Shown here: piece by piece, positions 23,468 to 37,696 of the stretch
Layout of the letters: each line of letters starts with the position of its first letter
Position numbering within the stretch: the first letter of the stretch is position 1
Source of the DNA: Hippophae tibetana
Taxonomy: Eukaryota; Streptophyta; Magnoliopsida; Rosales; Elaeagnaceae
Length of the DNA: 64,000 nt
Assembly (NCBI GenBank): GCA_037013495.1
Contig: CM072807.1
Span: 32,282,802-32,346,801 of the forward strand
Direction of reading: 5' to 3'
Made by a program: the position numbers and the translations under genes
Notes under the pieces: model-generated
Seen by the model: only the letters and a program-made list of their open reading frames with translations
The model's database searches: none
Told to the model about the DNA's origin: nothing

Positions 23468-26400
23468 ATGGATTGTAAATATACCTCCTCCCATTGTTCA
23501 AAAGAATTTTGTTTTGAAAAAGTCCATCTTCAACCTCCAACCGTGTCAACCTGGCCCGGTTTCACCCAAACGTATTCTCGGCCGTATCTTGATTTTCTGG
23601 TGACAGAATCCAGTGTTCGTCTTATCAAAATTCTCATAATACGATTTCTGAGTTATTCATCGTCCCAATTTGAAGAAAATACATCATTTTAAATAAAAAT
23701 TTAATTAATGAAGTAAATAAATACCGACTATAAGTCGCATTTATTTTCAAGTTTAAATTCATAGAATCACTCAAAAAAAATATTAAAACAATTTAAAATT
23801 ACCAAATGCATCAAAAACAAACAAAATAAAAAACCTAAAATTTAAATTCTCGTGAAACTCAGCAAAACAGAGATTTTTTCAAAAATGTCTCTCATAGTAA
23901 ATGTTAGAATACAATTCAATGCAGAAACATTCAAAAACTCTTATGAACGCATTATTTAAATGCAGCGGAAACAAAATGGATTGTAAATATACCTCCTCCC
24001 ATTGTTCAAAAGAATTTGTTTTTTGACAAAGTTCATCTTCAGCCTCCAATTGGGTCAACCCGTCCCTGTTTCACCCTAACATATTCTCGGCCATATCTTG
24101 ATTTTCTAGTGACAGAATCCAGTGTTCTTTTTATCAAAATTATCATAATACGATGTCTGAGTGATTCATTTTCCCAATTTGAAGTAAATACATCATTTTA
24201 AATAAAAATTTAATTAATGAAGTAAATAAATACCGACGATAAGTCACATTTATTTTCAAGTTTAAATTCATAGAATCACTAAAAAAAAATATTAAAACAA
24301 TTTAAAATTACCATATGCATCAAAAACAAGGAAAATAAAAAACCTAAAATTTTAATTCTCGTGAAACTCAGCAAAACAGAGATTTTTTCAAAAATGTCTC
24401 TCATAGCAAATGTTAGAATACAATTCAATGCGTAAACATTCAAAAACTCTTATGAACGCATAATTTAAATGCAGCGGAAACAAAATGGATTGTAAATATA
24501 CCTCCTCCCATTGTTCAAAAGTATTTTGTTTTGAAAAAGTCCATCTTCAACCTCCAACCGTGTCAACCCTGCGCCGGTGTCACCCAAACGTATTCTCGGC
24601 CCTATCTTGATTTTCTCGTGATAGAATCCAGTGTTCTTCTCATCAAAATTCTCATAATACGATTTCTGAGTTATTCATTTTCCCAATTTGTAGTAAATAC
24701 ATCATTTTAAATAAAAATGTAATTAATGAAGTAAATAAATACCGACAATAAGTCAGATTTATTTTATAGTTTAAATTCACAGAATTACTCCAAAAAATAT
24801 TAAAAAAATTTAAAATTAAGATATGCATCAAAAACAAACAAAATAAAAAACCTAAAATTTTAATTCTCGTGAAACTAGGCAAAATAGAGATTTTTTCAAA
24901 AATGTCTCTCATAGCAAATGTTAGAATACAATTCAATGCAGAAACATTCAAAAACTCTTATGAACGCATAATTTAAATGCAGCGGAAACAAAATGTATTG
25001 TAAATATACCTCCTCCCATTGTTCAAAAGTTTTTTTTTTTTGAAAAAGTCCATCTTCAACCTCCAACCGTGTCAACCCGGCCCGGTTTCACCCAAACGTA
25101 TTCTCGGCCATATCTTGATTTTCTAGTGACAGAATCCAGTGTTCTTCTTATCAAAATTCTCATAATACGATTTCTGAGTGATTCATTTTCCCAATTTGAA
25201 GTAAATACATCATTTTAAATAAAAATTTAATTAATAAAGTAAATAAATTCCGACGATAAGTCGCATTTATTTTCAAGTTTAAATTCATAGAATCACTCAA
25301 AAAAATATTAAAACAATTTAAAATTACCATATGCATCAAAAACAAGCAAAATAAAAAACCTAAAATTTTAATTCTCGTGAAACTCAGCAAAGTAGAGATT
25401 TTTTCAAAAATGTCTCTCATAGCAAATGTTAGAATATAATTCAATGGAGAAACATTCAAAAACTCTTATGATCGCATAATTTAAATGCAGCGGAAACAAA
25501 ATGTATTGTAAATATACCTCCTCCCATTGTTCAAAAGTTTTTTTTTTTTTGAAAAAGTCCATCTTCAACCTCCAACCGTGTCAACCCGGCCCGGTTTCAC
25601 CCAAACGTATTCTCGGCCGTATCTTGATTTTCTGGTTACAGAATCCAGTGTTCTTCTTATCAAAATTCTCATAATACGATTTCTGAGTTATTCATCGTCC
25701 CAATTTGAAGAAAATACATCATTTTAAATAAAAATTTAATTAATGAAGTAAATAAATACCGACTATAAGTCGCATTTATTTTCAAGTTTAAATTCATAGA
25801 ATCACTCAAAAAAAATATTAAAACAATTTAAAATTACCAAATGCATCAAAAACAAACAAAATAAAAAACCTAAAATTTAAATTCTCGTGAAACTCAGCAA
25901 AACAGAGATTTTTTCAAAAATGTCTCTCATAGTAAATGTTAGAATACAATTCAATGCAGAAACATTCAAAAACTCTTATGAACGCATTATTTAAATGCAG
26001 CGGAAACAAAATGGATTGTAAATATACCTCCTCCCATTGTTCAAAAGAATTTGTTTTTTGACAAAGTTCATCTTCAGCCTCCAATTGGGTCAACCCGTCC
26101 CTGTTTCACCCTAACATATTCTCGGCCATATCTTGATTTTCTAGTGACAGAATCCAGTGTTCTTTTTATCAAAATTATCATAATACGATGTCTGAGTGAT
26201 TCATTTTCCCAATTTGAAGTAAATACATCATTTTAAATAAAAATTTAATTAATGAAGTAAATAAATACCGACGATAAGTCACATTTATTTTCAAGTTTAA
26301 ATTCATAGAATCACTAAAAAAAAATATTAAAACAATTTAAAATTACCATATGCATCAAAAACAAGGAAAATAAAAAACCTAAAATTTTAATTCTCGTGAA

Positions 26401-28555
26401 ACTCAGCAAAACAGAGATTTTTTCAAAAATGTCTCTCATAGCAAATGTTAGAATACAATTCAATGCGTAAACATTCAAAAACTCTTATGAACGCATAATT
26501 TAAATGCAGCGGAAACAAAATGGATTGTAAATATACCTTCTCCCATTGTGCAAAAGAATTTTGTTCTGAAAAAGTCCATCTTCAACCTCCAACCGTGTCA
26601 ACCCTGCGCCGGTTTCACCCAAACGTATTCTCGGTCGTATCTTGATTTTCTGGTGACAGAATCCAGTGTTCGTCTTATCAAAATTCTCATAATACGATTT
26701 CTGAGTTATTCATCGTACCAATTTGAAGAAAATACATCATTTTAAATAAAAATTTAATTAATGAAGTAAATAAATACCGACTATAAGTCGCATTTATTTT
26801 CAAGTTTAAATTCATAGAATCACTCAAAAAAAATATTAAAACAATTTAAAATTACCAAATGCATCAAAAACAAACAAAATAAAAAACCTAAAATTTAAAT
26901 TCTCGTGAAACTCAGCAAAACAGAGATTTTTTCAAAAATGTCTCTCATAGTAAATGTTAGAATACAATTCAATGCAGAAACATTCAAAAACTCTTATGAA
27001 CGCATAATTTAAATGCAGTGGAAACAAAATGGATTGTAAATATACCTCCTCCCATTGTTCAAAAGAATTTGTTTTTTGACAAAGTTCATCTTCAGCCTCC
27101 AATTGGGTCAACCCGTCCCTGTTTCACCCTAACATATTCTCGGCCATATCTTGATTTTCTAGTGACAGAATCCAGTGTTCTTTTTATCAAAATTATCATA
27201 ATACGATGTCTGAGTGATTCATTTTCCCAATTTGAAGTAAATACATCATTTTAAATAAAAATTTAATTAATGAAGTAAATAAATACCGACGATAAGTCGC
27301 ATTTATTTTCAAGTTTAAATTCATAGAATCACTCAAAAAAATATTAAAACAATTTAAAATTACCATATGCATCAAAAACAAGCAAAATAAAAAACCTAAA
27401 ATTTTAATTCTCGTGAAACTCAGCAAAGTAGAGATTTTTTCAAAAATGTCTCTCATAGCAAATGTTAGAATATAATTCAATGGAGAAACATTCAAAAACT
27501 CTTATGATCGCATAATTTAAATACAGCGGAAACAAAATGGATTGTAAATATACCTCCTCCCATTGTTCAAAAGAATTTTGTTTTGAAAAAGTCCATCTTC
27601 AACCTCCAACCGTGTCAACCCGGCCCGGTTTCACCCAAACGTATTCTCGGCCGTATCTTGATTTTCTGGTGACAGAATCCAGTGTTCTTCTTATCAAAAT
27701 TCTCATAATACGATTTCTTAGTTATTCATCGTCCCAATTTGAAGAAAATACATCATTTTAAATAAAAATTTAATTAATGAAGTAAATAAATACCGACTAT
27801 AAGTCGCATTTATTTTCAAGTTTAAATTCATAGAATCACTCAAAAAAAATATTAAAACAATTTAAAATTACCAAATGCATCAAAAACAAACAAAATAAAA
27901 AACCTAAAATTTTAATTCTCGTGAAACTCAGCAAAACAGAGATTTTTTCAAAAATGTCTTTCATAGTAAATGTTAGAATACAATTCAATGCAGAAACATT
28001 CAAACACTCTTATGAACGCATAATTTAAATGCAGCGGAAATGAAATGGATTGTAAATATACCTCCTCCCATTGTTCAAAAGATTTTTTTTTTTTTGACAA
28101 AGTTCATCTTCAGCCTCCAATTGGGTCAACCCGGCCCTGTTTCACCCTAACATATTCTCGGCCATATCTTGATTTTCTAGTCACAGAATCCAGTGTTCTT
28201 TTTATCAAAATTATCATAATACGATGTCTGAGTGATTCATTTTCCCAATTTGAAGTAAATACATCATTTTAAATAAAAATTTAATTAATGAAGTAAATAA
28301 ATACCGACGATAAGTCACATTTATTTTCAAGTTTAAATTCATAGAATCACTCAAAAAAAATATTAAAACAATTTAAAATTACCATATGCATCAAAAACAA
28401 GGAAAATAAAAAACCTAAAATTTTAATTCTCGTGAAACTCTGCAAAACAGAGATTTTTTCAAAAATGTCTCTCATAGCAAATGTTAGAATACAATTCAAT
28501 GCAAAAACATTCAAAAACTCTTATGAACGCATAATTTAAATGCAGCGGAAACAAA
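23468..28555. repeat. Ten-monomer cluster with the diverged 'W' subfamily
   Basis: Monomers at 23468, 23976, 24485, 24993, 25501, 26011, 26520, 27029, 27537 and 28045. Four of them (23976, 26011, 27029, 28045) are W-type. The usual 'gtccatcttcaacctccaac' is replaced by 'gttcatcttcagcctccaat', followed by 'tgggtcaacccg', 'tgtttcaccctaacatattc' and 'aattatcataatacgatgtc'. The stretch 23976-26010 (four monomers, 2,035 bp) is followed by a repeat of its W monomer, and W then recurs every two monomers. Monomers 24993, 25501 and 28045 carry the longest T-runs in the window. Confidence 0.87.
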
Positions 28556-30079
28556 ATGGATTGTAAATATACCTCCTCCCATTGTTCAAAAGTATTTTGT
28601 TTTGAAAAAGTCCATCTTCAACCTCCAACCGTGTGAACCCGGCCCGGTTTCACCCAAACGTATTCTCGGCCCTATCTTGATTTTCTGGTGACAGAATCCA
28701 GTGTTCTTCTTATCAAAATTCTCATAATACGATTTCTGAGTTATTCATTGTCCCAATTTGAAGTAAATACATCATTTTAAATAAAAATTTAATTAATGAA
28801 GTAAATAAATACCGACTATAAGTCGCATTTATTTTCAAGTTTAAATTCATAGAATCACTCAAAAAAAAATATTAAAACAATTTAAAATTACCATATGCAT
28901 CAAAAACAAACAAAATAAAAAACCTAAAATTTTAATTCTCGTGAATCTCAGCAAAACAGAGATTTTTTCAAAAATGTCTCTCATAGCAAATGTTAGAATA
29001 CAATTAAATGCAGAAACATTCAAAAACTCTTATGAACGCATAATTTAAATGCAGCGGAAACAAAATGGATTGTAAATATACCTCCTCTCATTGTTCAAAA
29101 GAATTTTGTTATGAAAAAGTCCATCATCAACCTCCAACCGTGTCAACCCGGCCCGGTTTCACCCAAACGTATTCCCGGCCCCATCTTGATTTTCTCGTGA
29201 CAGAATCCAGTGTTCTTCTTATCAAAATTCTCATAATACGATTTCTGAGTGATTCATTTTCCCAATTTGTAGTAAATATATCATTTTAAATAAAAATGTA
29301 ATTAATGAAGTAAATAAATACCGACAATAAGTCAGATTTATTTTCTAATTTAAATTCACAGAATTACTCCAAAAAATATTAAAAAAATTTAAAATTAAGA
29401 TATGCATCAAAAACAAACAAAATAAAAAACCTAAAATTTTAATTCTCGTGAAACTAGGCAAAATAGAGATTTTTTCAAAAATGTCTCTCATAGCAAATGT
29501 TAGAATACAATTCAATGCAAAAACATTCAAAAACTCTTATGAACGCATAATTTAAATGCAGCGGAAACAAAATGGATTGTAAATATACCTCCTCCCATTG
29601 TTCAAAAGTATTTTGTTTTGAAAAAGTCCATCTTCAACCTCCAACCGTGTCAACCCGGCCCGGTTTCACCCAAACGTATTCTCGGCCCTATCTTGATTTT
29701 CTGGTGACAGAATCCAGTGTTCTTCTTACCAAAATTCTCATAATACGATTTCTGAGTGATTCATTTTCCCAATTTGAAGTAAATACATCATTTTAAATAA
29801 AAATTTAATTAATGAAGTAAATAAATACCGACCATAAGTCGCATTTATTTTCAAGTTTAAATTCATAGAATCACTCAAAAAAAATATTAAAACAATTTAA
29901 AATTACCATATGCATCAAAAACAAACAAAATAAAAAACCTAAAATTTTAATTCTCGTGAAACTCAGCAAAACAGAGATTTTTTCAAAAATGTCTCTCATA
30001 GCAAATGTTAGAATAAAATTCAATGGAGAAACATTCAAAAACTCTTATGAACGCATAATTTAAATGTAGTGGAAACAAA
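28556..30079. repeat. Three monomers bridging the W cluster and HOR B
   Basis: Monomers at 28556, 29065 and 29572. The one at 29065 carries the type-2 tail and private changes ('cctcctctcattg', 'gttatgaaaaag', 'tattcccggccccatc'). I did not find another copy of this trio in the window, so it is treated as single-copy sequence within the array. Confidence 0.8.
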
Positions 30080-33000
30080 TTGGATTGTAAATATACCTCC
30101 TGCCATTGTTCAAAAGAATTTTGTTTTGAAAAAGTCCATCTTCAACCCCCAACCGGGTCAACTTGGCCCGGTTTCACCCAAACGTATTCTCGGCCCTATC
30201 TTGATTTTCTGGTGACAGAATCCAGTTTTCTTCTTATCAAAATTCTCATAATACGATTTCTCAGTGATTCATTTTCCCAATTTGTAGTAAATACATCATT
30301 TTAAATAAAAATGTAATTAATGAAGTAAATAAATACCGACAATAAGTCGGATTTATTTTCTAGTTTAAATTCACAGAATTACTCCAAAAAATATTTAAAA
30401 AATTTAAAATTACGATATGCATCAAAAGTAAACAAAATAAAAAAACCTAAAATTTTAATTCTCGTGAAACTAGGCAAAATAGAGATTTTTTCAAAAATGT
30501 CTCTCATAGCAAATGTTAGAATACAATTCAATGCAAAAAAATTCAAAAACTCTTATGAACGCATAATTTAAATCCAGCGGAAACGAAATGGATTGTAAAT
30601 ATACCTCCCATTTTTCAAAAGAATTTTTTTTTTTGAAAAAGTTCATCTTCAGCCTCCAATTGGGTCAACCCGGCCCGGTTTCACCCAAACGTATTCTCGG
30701 CCGTATCTTGATTTTCTGGTGACAGAATCCAGTGTTCTTTTTATCAAAATTCTCATAATACGATTTCTGAGTGATTCATGGTCCCAATTGGAAGTAAATA
30801 CATCATTTTAAAAAAAAAATTTAATTAATGAAGTAAATAAATACCGACGATAAGTCGCATTTATTTTCAAGTTTAAATTCATAGAATCACTCAAAAAAAA
30901 TATTAAAACAATTTAAAATTACCATATGCATCAAAAACAAGCAAAATAAAAAACCAAAAATTTTAATTCTCGTGAAACTCAGCAAAACAGAGATTTTTTC
31001 AAAATTGTCTCTCATAGCAAATGTTAGAATACAATTCAATGCATAAACATTCAAAAACTCTTATGAACGCATAATTTAAATGCAGCGGAAACAAAATGGA
31101 TTGTAAATATACCTCCTCCCATTGTTCAAAAGTATTTTGTTTTGAAAAAGTCCATCTTCAACCGCAAACCGTGTCAACCCGGCCCGGTTTCACCCAAACG
31201 TATTCTCGGCCGTATCTTGATTTTCTGGTGACAGAATCCAGTGTTCTTCTTATCAAAATTCTCATAAAACGATTTCTGAGTGATTCATTTCCCCAATTTG
31301 AAGTAACTACATCATTTTAAATAAAAATTTAATTAATGAAGTAAATAAATTCCGACCATAAGTCGCATTTATTTTCAAGTTTAAATTCATAGAATCACTC
31401 AAAAAAAATATTAAAACAATTTAAAATTACCATATGCATCAAAAACAAGCAAAATAAAAAACCTAAAATTTTAATTCTCGTGAAACTCAGCAAAGTAGAG
31501 ATTTTTTCAAAAATGTCTCTCATAGCAAATGTTAGAATATAATTCAATGGAGAAACATTCAAAAACTCTTATGAACGCATAATTTAAATGCAGCTGAAAC
31601 AAAATGGATTGTAAATATACCTCCTCCCATTGTTCAAAAGAATTTTGTTTTGAAAAAGTCCATCTTCAACCTCCAACCGTGTCAACCCGGCCCGGTTTCA
31701 CCCAAAGGTATTCTCGGCCGTATCTTGATTTTCTGGTTACAGAATCTAGTGTTCTTCTTATCAAAATTCTCATAATCCTATTTCTGAGTGATTCATGGTC
31801 CCAATTTGAAGAAAATACATCATTTTTAATAAAAATTTAATTAATGAAGTAAATAAATTCCGACGATAAGTCGCATTTATTTTCAAGTTTAAATTCATAG
31901 AATCACTCAAAAAAAATATTAAAACAATTTAAAATTACCATATGCATCAAAAACAAGCAAAATAAAAAACCTAAAATTTTAATTCTCGTGAAACTCAGCA
32001 AAGTAGAGATTTTTTCAAAAATGTCTCTCATAGCAAATGTTAGAATATAATTCAATGGAGAAACATTCAAAAACTCTTATGAACGCATAATTTAAATGCA
32101 GCGGAAACAAAATGGATTGTAAATATACCTCCTCCCATTGTTCAAAAGAATTTTGTTTTGAAAAAGTCCATTTTCAACCTCCAACCGTGTCAACCCGGCC
32201 CGGTTTCACCCAAACGTATTCTCGGCCGTATCTTGATTTTCTGGTTACAGAATCCAGTGTTCTTCTTATCAAAATTCTCATAATACTATTTCTGAGTGAT
32301 TCATTGTCCCAATTTGAAGAAAATACATCATTTTTAATAAAAATTTAATTAATGAAGTAAATAAATACCGACGATAAGTCGCATTTATTTTCAAGTTTAA
32401 ATTCATAGAATCAATCCAAAAAAATATTAAAACAATTTAAAATTACCATATGCATCAAAAACAAACAAAATAAAAAACCTAAAATTTTAATTCTCGTGAA
32501 TCTCAGCAAAATAGAGATTTTTTCAAAAATGTCTCTCATAGCAAATGTTAGAATACAATTCAATGCAGAAACATTCAAAAACTCTTATGAACGCATAATT
32601 TAAATGCAGTGAAACAAAATGGATTGTAAATATACCTCCTCCCATTGTACAAAAGAATTTTGTTCTGAAAAAGTCCATCTTCAACCTCCAACCGTGTCAA
32701 CCCGGCCCGGTTTCACCCAAATGTATTCTCGGCAATATCTTGATTTTCTCGTGACAGAATCCAGTGTTCTTCTTATCAAAATTCTCATAATACGATTTCT
32801 GAGTGATTCATTTTCCCAATTTGTAGTAAATACATCATTTTAAATAAAAATGTAATTAATGAAGTAAATAAATACCGACAATAAGTCAGATTTATTTTCT
32901 AGTTTAAATTCACAGAATTACTCCAAAAAATATTAAAAAAATTTAAAATTAAGATATGCATCAAAAACAAACAAAATAAAAAACCTAAAATTTTAATTCT

Positions 33001-34142
33001 CGTGAAACTAGGCAAAATAGAGATTTTTTCAAAAATGTCTCTCATAGCAAATGTTAGAATACAATTCAATGCAGAAACATTCAAAAACTCTTATGAACGC
33101 ATAATTTAAACGCAGCAGAAACAAAATGGATTGTAAATATACCTCCTCCCATTGTTCAAAAGTATTTTTTTTTTGAAAAAGTCCATCTTCAACCGCAAAC
33201 CGTGTCAACCCGGCCCCGTTTCACCCAAACGTATTCTCGGCCGTATCTTGATTTTCTGGTGACAGAATCCAGTGTTCTTCTTATCAAAATTCTCATAATA
33301 CGATTTCTGAGTGATTCATTTCCCCAATTTGAAGTAACTACATCATTATAAATAAAAATTTAATTAATGAAGTAAATAAATTCCGACGATAAGTCGCATT
33401 TATTTTCAAGTTTAAATTCATAGAATCACTCAAAAAAAATATTAAAACAATTTAAAATTACCATATGCATCAAAAACAAGCAAAATAAAAAACCTAAAAT
33501 TTTAATTCTCGTGAAACTCAGCAAAGTAGAGATTTTTTCAAAAATGTCTCTCATAGCGAATGTTAGAATATAATTCAATGGAGAAACATTCAAAAACTCT
33601 TATGAACGCATAATTTAAATGCAGCGGATACAAAATGGATTGTAAATATACCTCATCCCATTGTTCAAAAGAATTTTGTTTTGAAAAAGTCCATCTTTAA
33701 CCTCCAACCGTGTCAACCCGGCCCGGTTTCACCCAAAAGTATTCTCGGCCGTATCTTGATTTTCTGGTTACAGAATCCAGTGTTCTTCTTATCAAAATTC
33801 TCATAATACGATTTCTGAGTGATTCATGGTCCCAATTTGAAGAAAATACATCATTTTTAATAAAAATTTAATTAATGAAGTAAATAAATACCGACTATAA
33901 GTCGCATTTATTTTCAAGTTTAAATTCATAGAATCACTCAAAAAAAATATTAAAACAATTTAAAATTACCAAATGCATCAAAAACCAACAAAATAAAAAA
34001 CCTAAAATTTTAATTCTAGTGAAACTCAGCAAAACAGAGATTTTTTCAAAAATATCTCTCATAGCAAATGTTAGAATAAAATTCAATGCAGAAACATTCA
34101 AAAACTCTTATGAACGCATAATTTAAAGGTAGCGGAAACAAA
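30080..34142. repeat. HOR B, copy 1: eight-monomer form (4,063 bp)
   Basis: Monomers at 30080, 30588, 31096, 31604, 32112, 32619, 33126 and 33635. The unit opens with a monomer having 'cctcctgccattg' and a type-2 tail. Next comes a shortened-leader monomer ('cctcccatttttcaaaag') with a W-like front and a canonical rest. The later ones include 'cagtgaaac' before 32619 and 'aaacgcagcagaaac' before 33126. The same order recurs from 34143 but without the 31096 monomer, so offsets fall from 4,063 to 3,554 bp. Copy 1 is visibly more diverged from copies 2 and 4 than those are from each other. Confidence 0.85.
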
Positions 34143-37100
34143 TTGGATTGTAAATATACCTCCTGCCATTGTTCAAAAGAATTTTGTTTTGAAAAAGTCC
34201 ATCTTCAACCTCCAACCGTGTCAACGCGGCCCGGTTTCACCCAAACGTATTCTCGGCCCTATCTTGATTTTCTGGTGACAGAATCCAGTTTTCTTCTTAT
34301 CAAAATTCTCATAATACGATTTCTGAGTGATTCATTTTCCCAATTTGTAGTAAATACATCATTTTAAATAAAAATGTAATTAAGGAAGTAAATAAATACC
34401 GACAATAAGTCAGATTTATTTTCTAGTTTAAATTCACAGAATTACTCCAAAAAATATTTAAAAAATTTAAAATTACGATATGCATCAAAAACAAACAAAA
34501 TAAAAAAACCTAAAATTTTAATTCTCGTGAAACTAGGCAAAATAGAGATTTTTTCAAAAATGTCTCTCATAGCAAATGTTAGAATACAATTCAATGCAAA
34601 AACATTCAAAAACTCTTATGAACGCATAATTTAAATGCAGCGGAAAGGAAATGGATTGTAAATATACCTCCCATTTTTCAAAAGAATTTTTTTTTTTGAA
34701 AAAGTTCATCTTCAGCCTCCAATTGGGTCAACCCGGCCCGGTTTCACCCAAACGTATTCTCGGCCGTATCTAGATTTTCTGGTGACATAATCCAGTGTTC
34801 TTTTTATCAAAATTCTCATAATACGATTTCTGAGTGATTCATGGTCCCAATTTGAAGTAAATACATCATTTTAAATAAAAATTTAATTAATAAAGTAAAT
34901 AAATACCGACGATAAGTCGCATTTATTTTCAAGTTTAAATTCATAGAATCACTCAAAAAAAATATTAAAACAATTTAAAATTACCAAATGCATCAAAAAC
35001 AAGCAAAATAAAAAACCTAAAATTTTAATTCTCGTGAAACTCAGCAAAGTAGAGATTTTTTCAAAAATGTCTCTCATAGCAAATGTTAGAATACAATTCA
35101 ATGCATAAACATTCAAAACCTCTTATGAACGCATAATTTAAATGCAGCGGAAACAAAATGGATTGTAAATATACCTCCTCCCATTGTTCAAAAGAATTTT
35201 GTTTTGAAAAAGTCCATCTTCAACCTCCAACCGTGTCAACCCGGCCCGGTTTCACCCAAAGGTATTCTCGGCCGTATCTTGATTTTCTGGTTACTGAATC
35301 CAGTGTTCTTCTTATCAAAATTCTCATAATACTATTTCTGAGTGATTCATGGTCCCAATTTGAAGAAAATACATCATTTTTAATAAAAATTTAATTAATG
35401 AAGTAAATAAATTCCGACGATAAGTCGCATTTATTTTCAAGTTTAAATTCATAGAATCACTCAAAAAAAATATTAAAACAATTTAAAATTACCATATGCA
35501 TCAAAAACAAGCAAAATAAAAAACCTAAAATTTTAATTCTCGTGAAACTCAGCAAAGCAGAGATTTTTTCAAAAATGTCTCTCATAGCAAATGTTAGAAT
35601 ATAATTCAATGGAGAAACATTCAAAAACTCTTATGAACGCATAATTTAAATGCAGCGGAAACAAAATGGATTGTAAATATACCTCCTCCCATTGTTCAAA
35701 AGAATTTTGTTTTGAAAAAGTCCATCTTCAACCTCCAACCGTGTCAACCCGGCCCGGTTTCACCCAAACGTATTCTCGGCCGTATCTTGATTTTTTGGTT
35801 ACAGATTCCAGTGTTCTTCTTATCAAAATTCTCATAATACTATTTCTGAGTGATTCATTGTCCCAATTTGAAGAAAATACATCATTTTTAATAAAAATTT
35901 AATTAATGAAGTAAATAAATACCGACTATAAGTCGCATTTATTTTCAAGTTTAAATTCATAGAATCACTCCAAAAAAATATTAAAACAAATTAAAATTAC
36001 CATATGCATCAAAATCAAACAAAATAAAAAACCTAAAATTTTAATTCTCGTGAATCTTAGCAAAATAGAGATTTTTTCAAAAATGTCTCTCATAGCAAAT
36101 GTTAGAATACAATTGAATGCAGAAACATTCAAAAACTCTTATGAACGCATAATTTAAATGCAGTGAAACAAAATGGATTGTAAATATACCTCCTCCCATT
36201 GTACAAAAGAATTTTGTTCTGAAAAAGTCCATCTTCAACCTCCAACCGTGTCAACCCGGCCCGGTTTCACCCAAATGTATTCTCGGCACTATCTTGATTT
36301 TCTCGTTACAGAATCCAGTGTTCTTCTTATCAAAATTCTCATAATACGATTTCTGAGTGATTCATTTTCCCAATTTGTAGTAAATACATCATTTTAAATA
36401 AAAATGTAATTAATGAAGTAAATAAATACCGACAATAAGTCAGATTTATTTTCTAGTTTAAATTCACAGAATTACTCCAAAAAATATTAAAAAAATTTAA
36501 AATTAAGATATGCATCAAAAACAAACAAAATAAAAAACCTAAAATTTTAATTCTCGTGAAACTAGGCAAAATAGAGATTTTTTCAAAAATGTCTCTCATA
36601 GCAAATGTTAGAATACAATTCAATGCAGAAACATTCAAAAACTCTTATGAACGCATAATTTAAACGCAGCAGAAACAAAATGGATTGTAAATATACCTCC
36701 TCCCATTGTTCAAAAGTATTTTTTTTTTTAAAAAGTCCATCTTCAACCGCAAACCGTGTCAACCCGGCCCCGTTTCACCCAAACGTATTCTCGGCCGTAT
36801 CTTGATTTTATGGTGACAGAATCCAGTGTTCTTCTTATCAAAATTCTCATAATACGATTTCTGAGTGATTCATTTCCCCAATTTGAAGTAACTACATCAT
36901 TTTAAATAAAAATTTAATTAATGAAGTAAATAAATTCCGACGATAAGTCGCATTTATTTTCAAGTTTAAATTCATAGAATCACTCAAAAAAAATATTAAA
37001 ACAATTTAAAATTACCATATGCATCAAAAACAAGCAAAATAAAAAACCTAAAATTTTAATTCTCGTGAAACTCAGCAAAGTAGAGATTTTTTCAAAAATG

Positions 37101-37696
37101 TCTCTCATAGCGAATGTTAGAATATAATTCAATGGAGAAACATTCAAAAACTCTTATGAACGCATAATTTAAATACAGCGGAAACAAAATGGATTGTAAA
37201 TATACCTCATCCCATTGTTCAAAAGAATTTTGTTTTGAAAAAGTCCATCTTCAACCTCCAACCGTGTCAACCCGGCCCGGTTTCACCCAAACGTATTCTC
37301 GGCCGTATCTTGATTTTCTGGTTACAGAATCCAGTGTTCTTCTTATCAAAATTCTCATAATACTATTTCTGAGTGATTCATGGTCCCAATTTGAAGAAAA
37401 TACATCATTTTTAATAAAAATTTAATTAATGAAGTAAATAAATACCGACTATAAGTCGCATTTATTTTCAAGTTTAAATTCATAGAATCACTCAAAAAAA
37501 ATATTAAAACAATTTAAAATTACCATATGCATCAAAAACAAGCAAAATAAAAAACCTAAAATTTTAATTCTCGTGAAACTCAGCAAAGCAGAGATTTTTT
37601 CAAAAATGTCTCTCATAGAAAATGTTAGAATAAAATTCAATGCAGAAACATTCAAAAACTCTTATGAACGCATAATTTAAAGGTAGCGGAAACAAA
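34143..37696. repeat. HOR B, copy 2: seven-monomer unit (3,554 bp)
   Basis: Monomers at 34143, 34651, 35158, 35666, 36173, 36680 and 37189. Shared private marks with the copy at 42269 include 'gtagcggaaacaaattgg' at the start, 'aaggaaatgg' before the second monomer, 'gtatctagattttc' and 'gacataatcc' in the second, 'ttttttggttacagattcc' in the fourth and 'aaatacagcgg' before the seventh. Reading the two side by side I noticed only three single-base differences, near 35294, 36305 and 36730. Confidence 0.9.

Noticed and set aside
27016-27260. Longer open frame starting upstream of the usual anchor near 27018
   Set aside because: It arises from a one-base-different leader and an indel shifting the frame into the W-type monomer; it is a chance extension with a non-ATG start.
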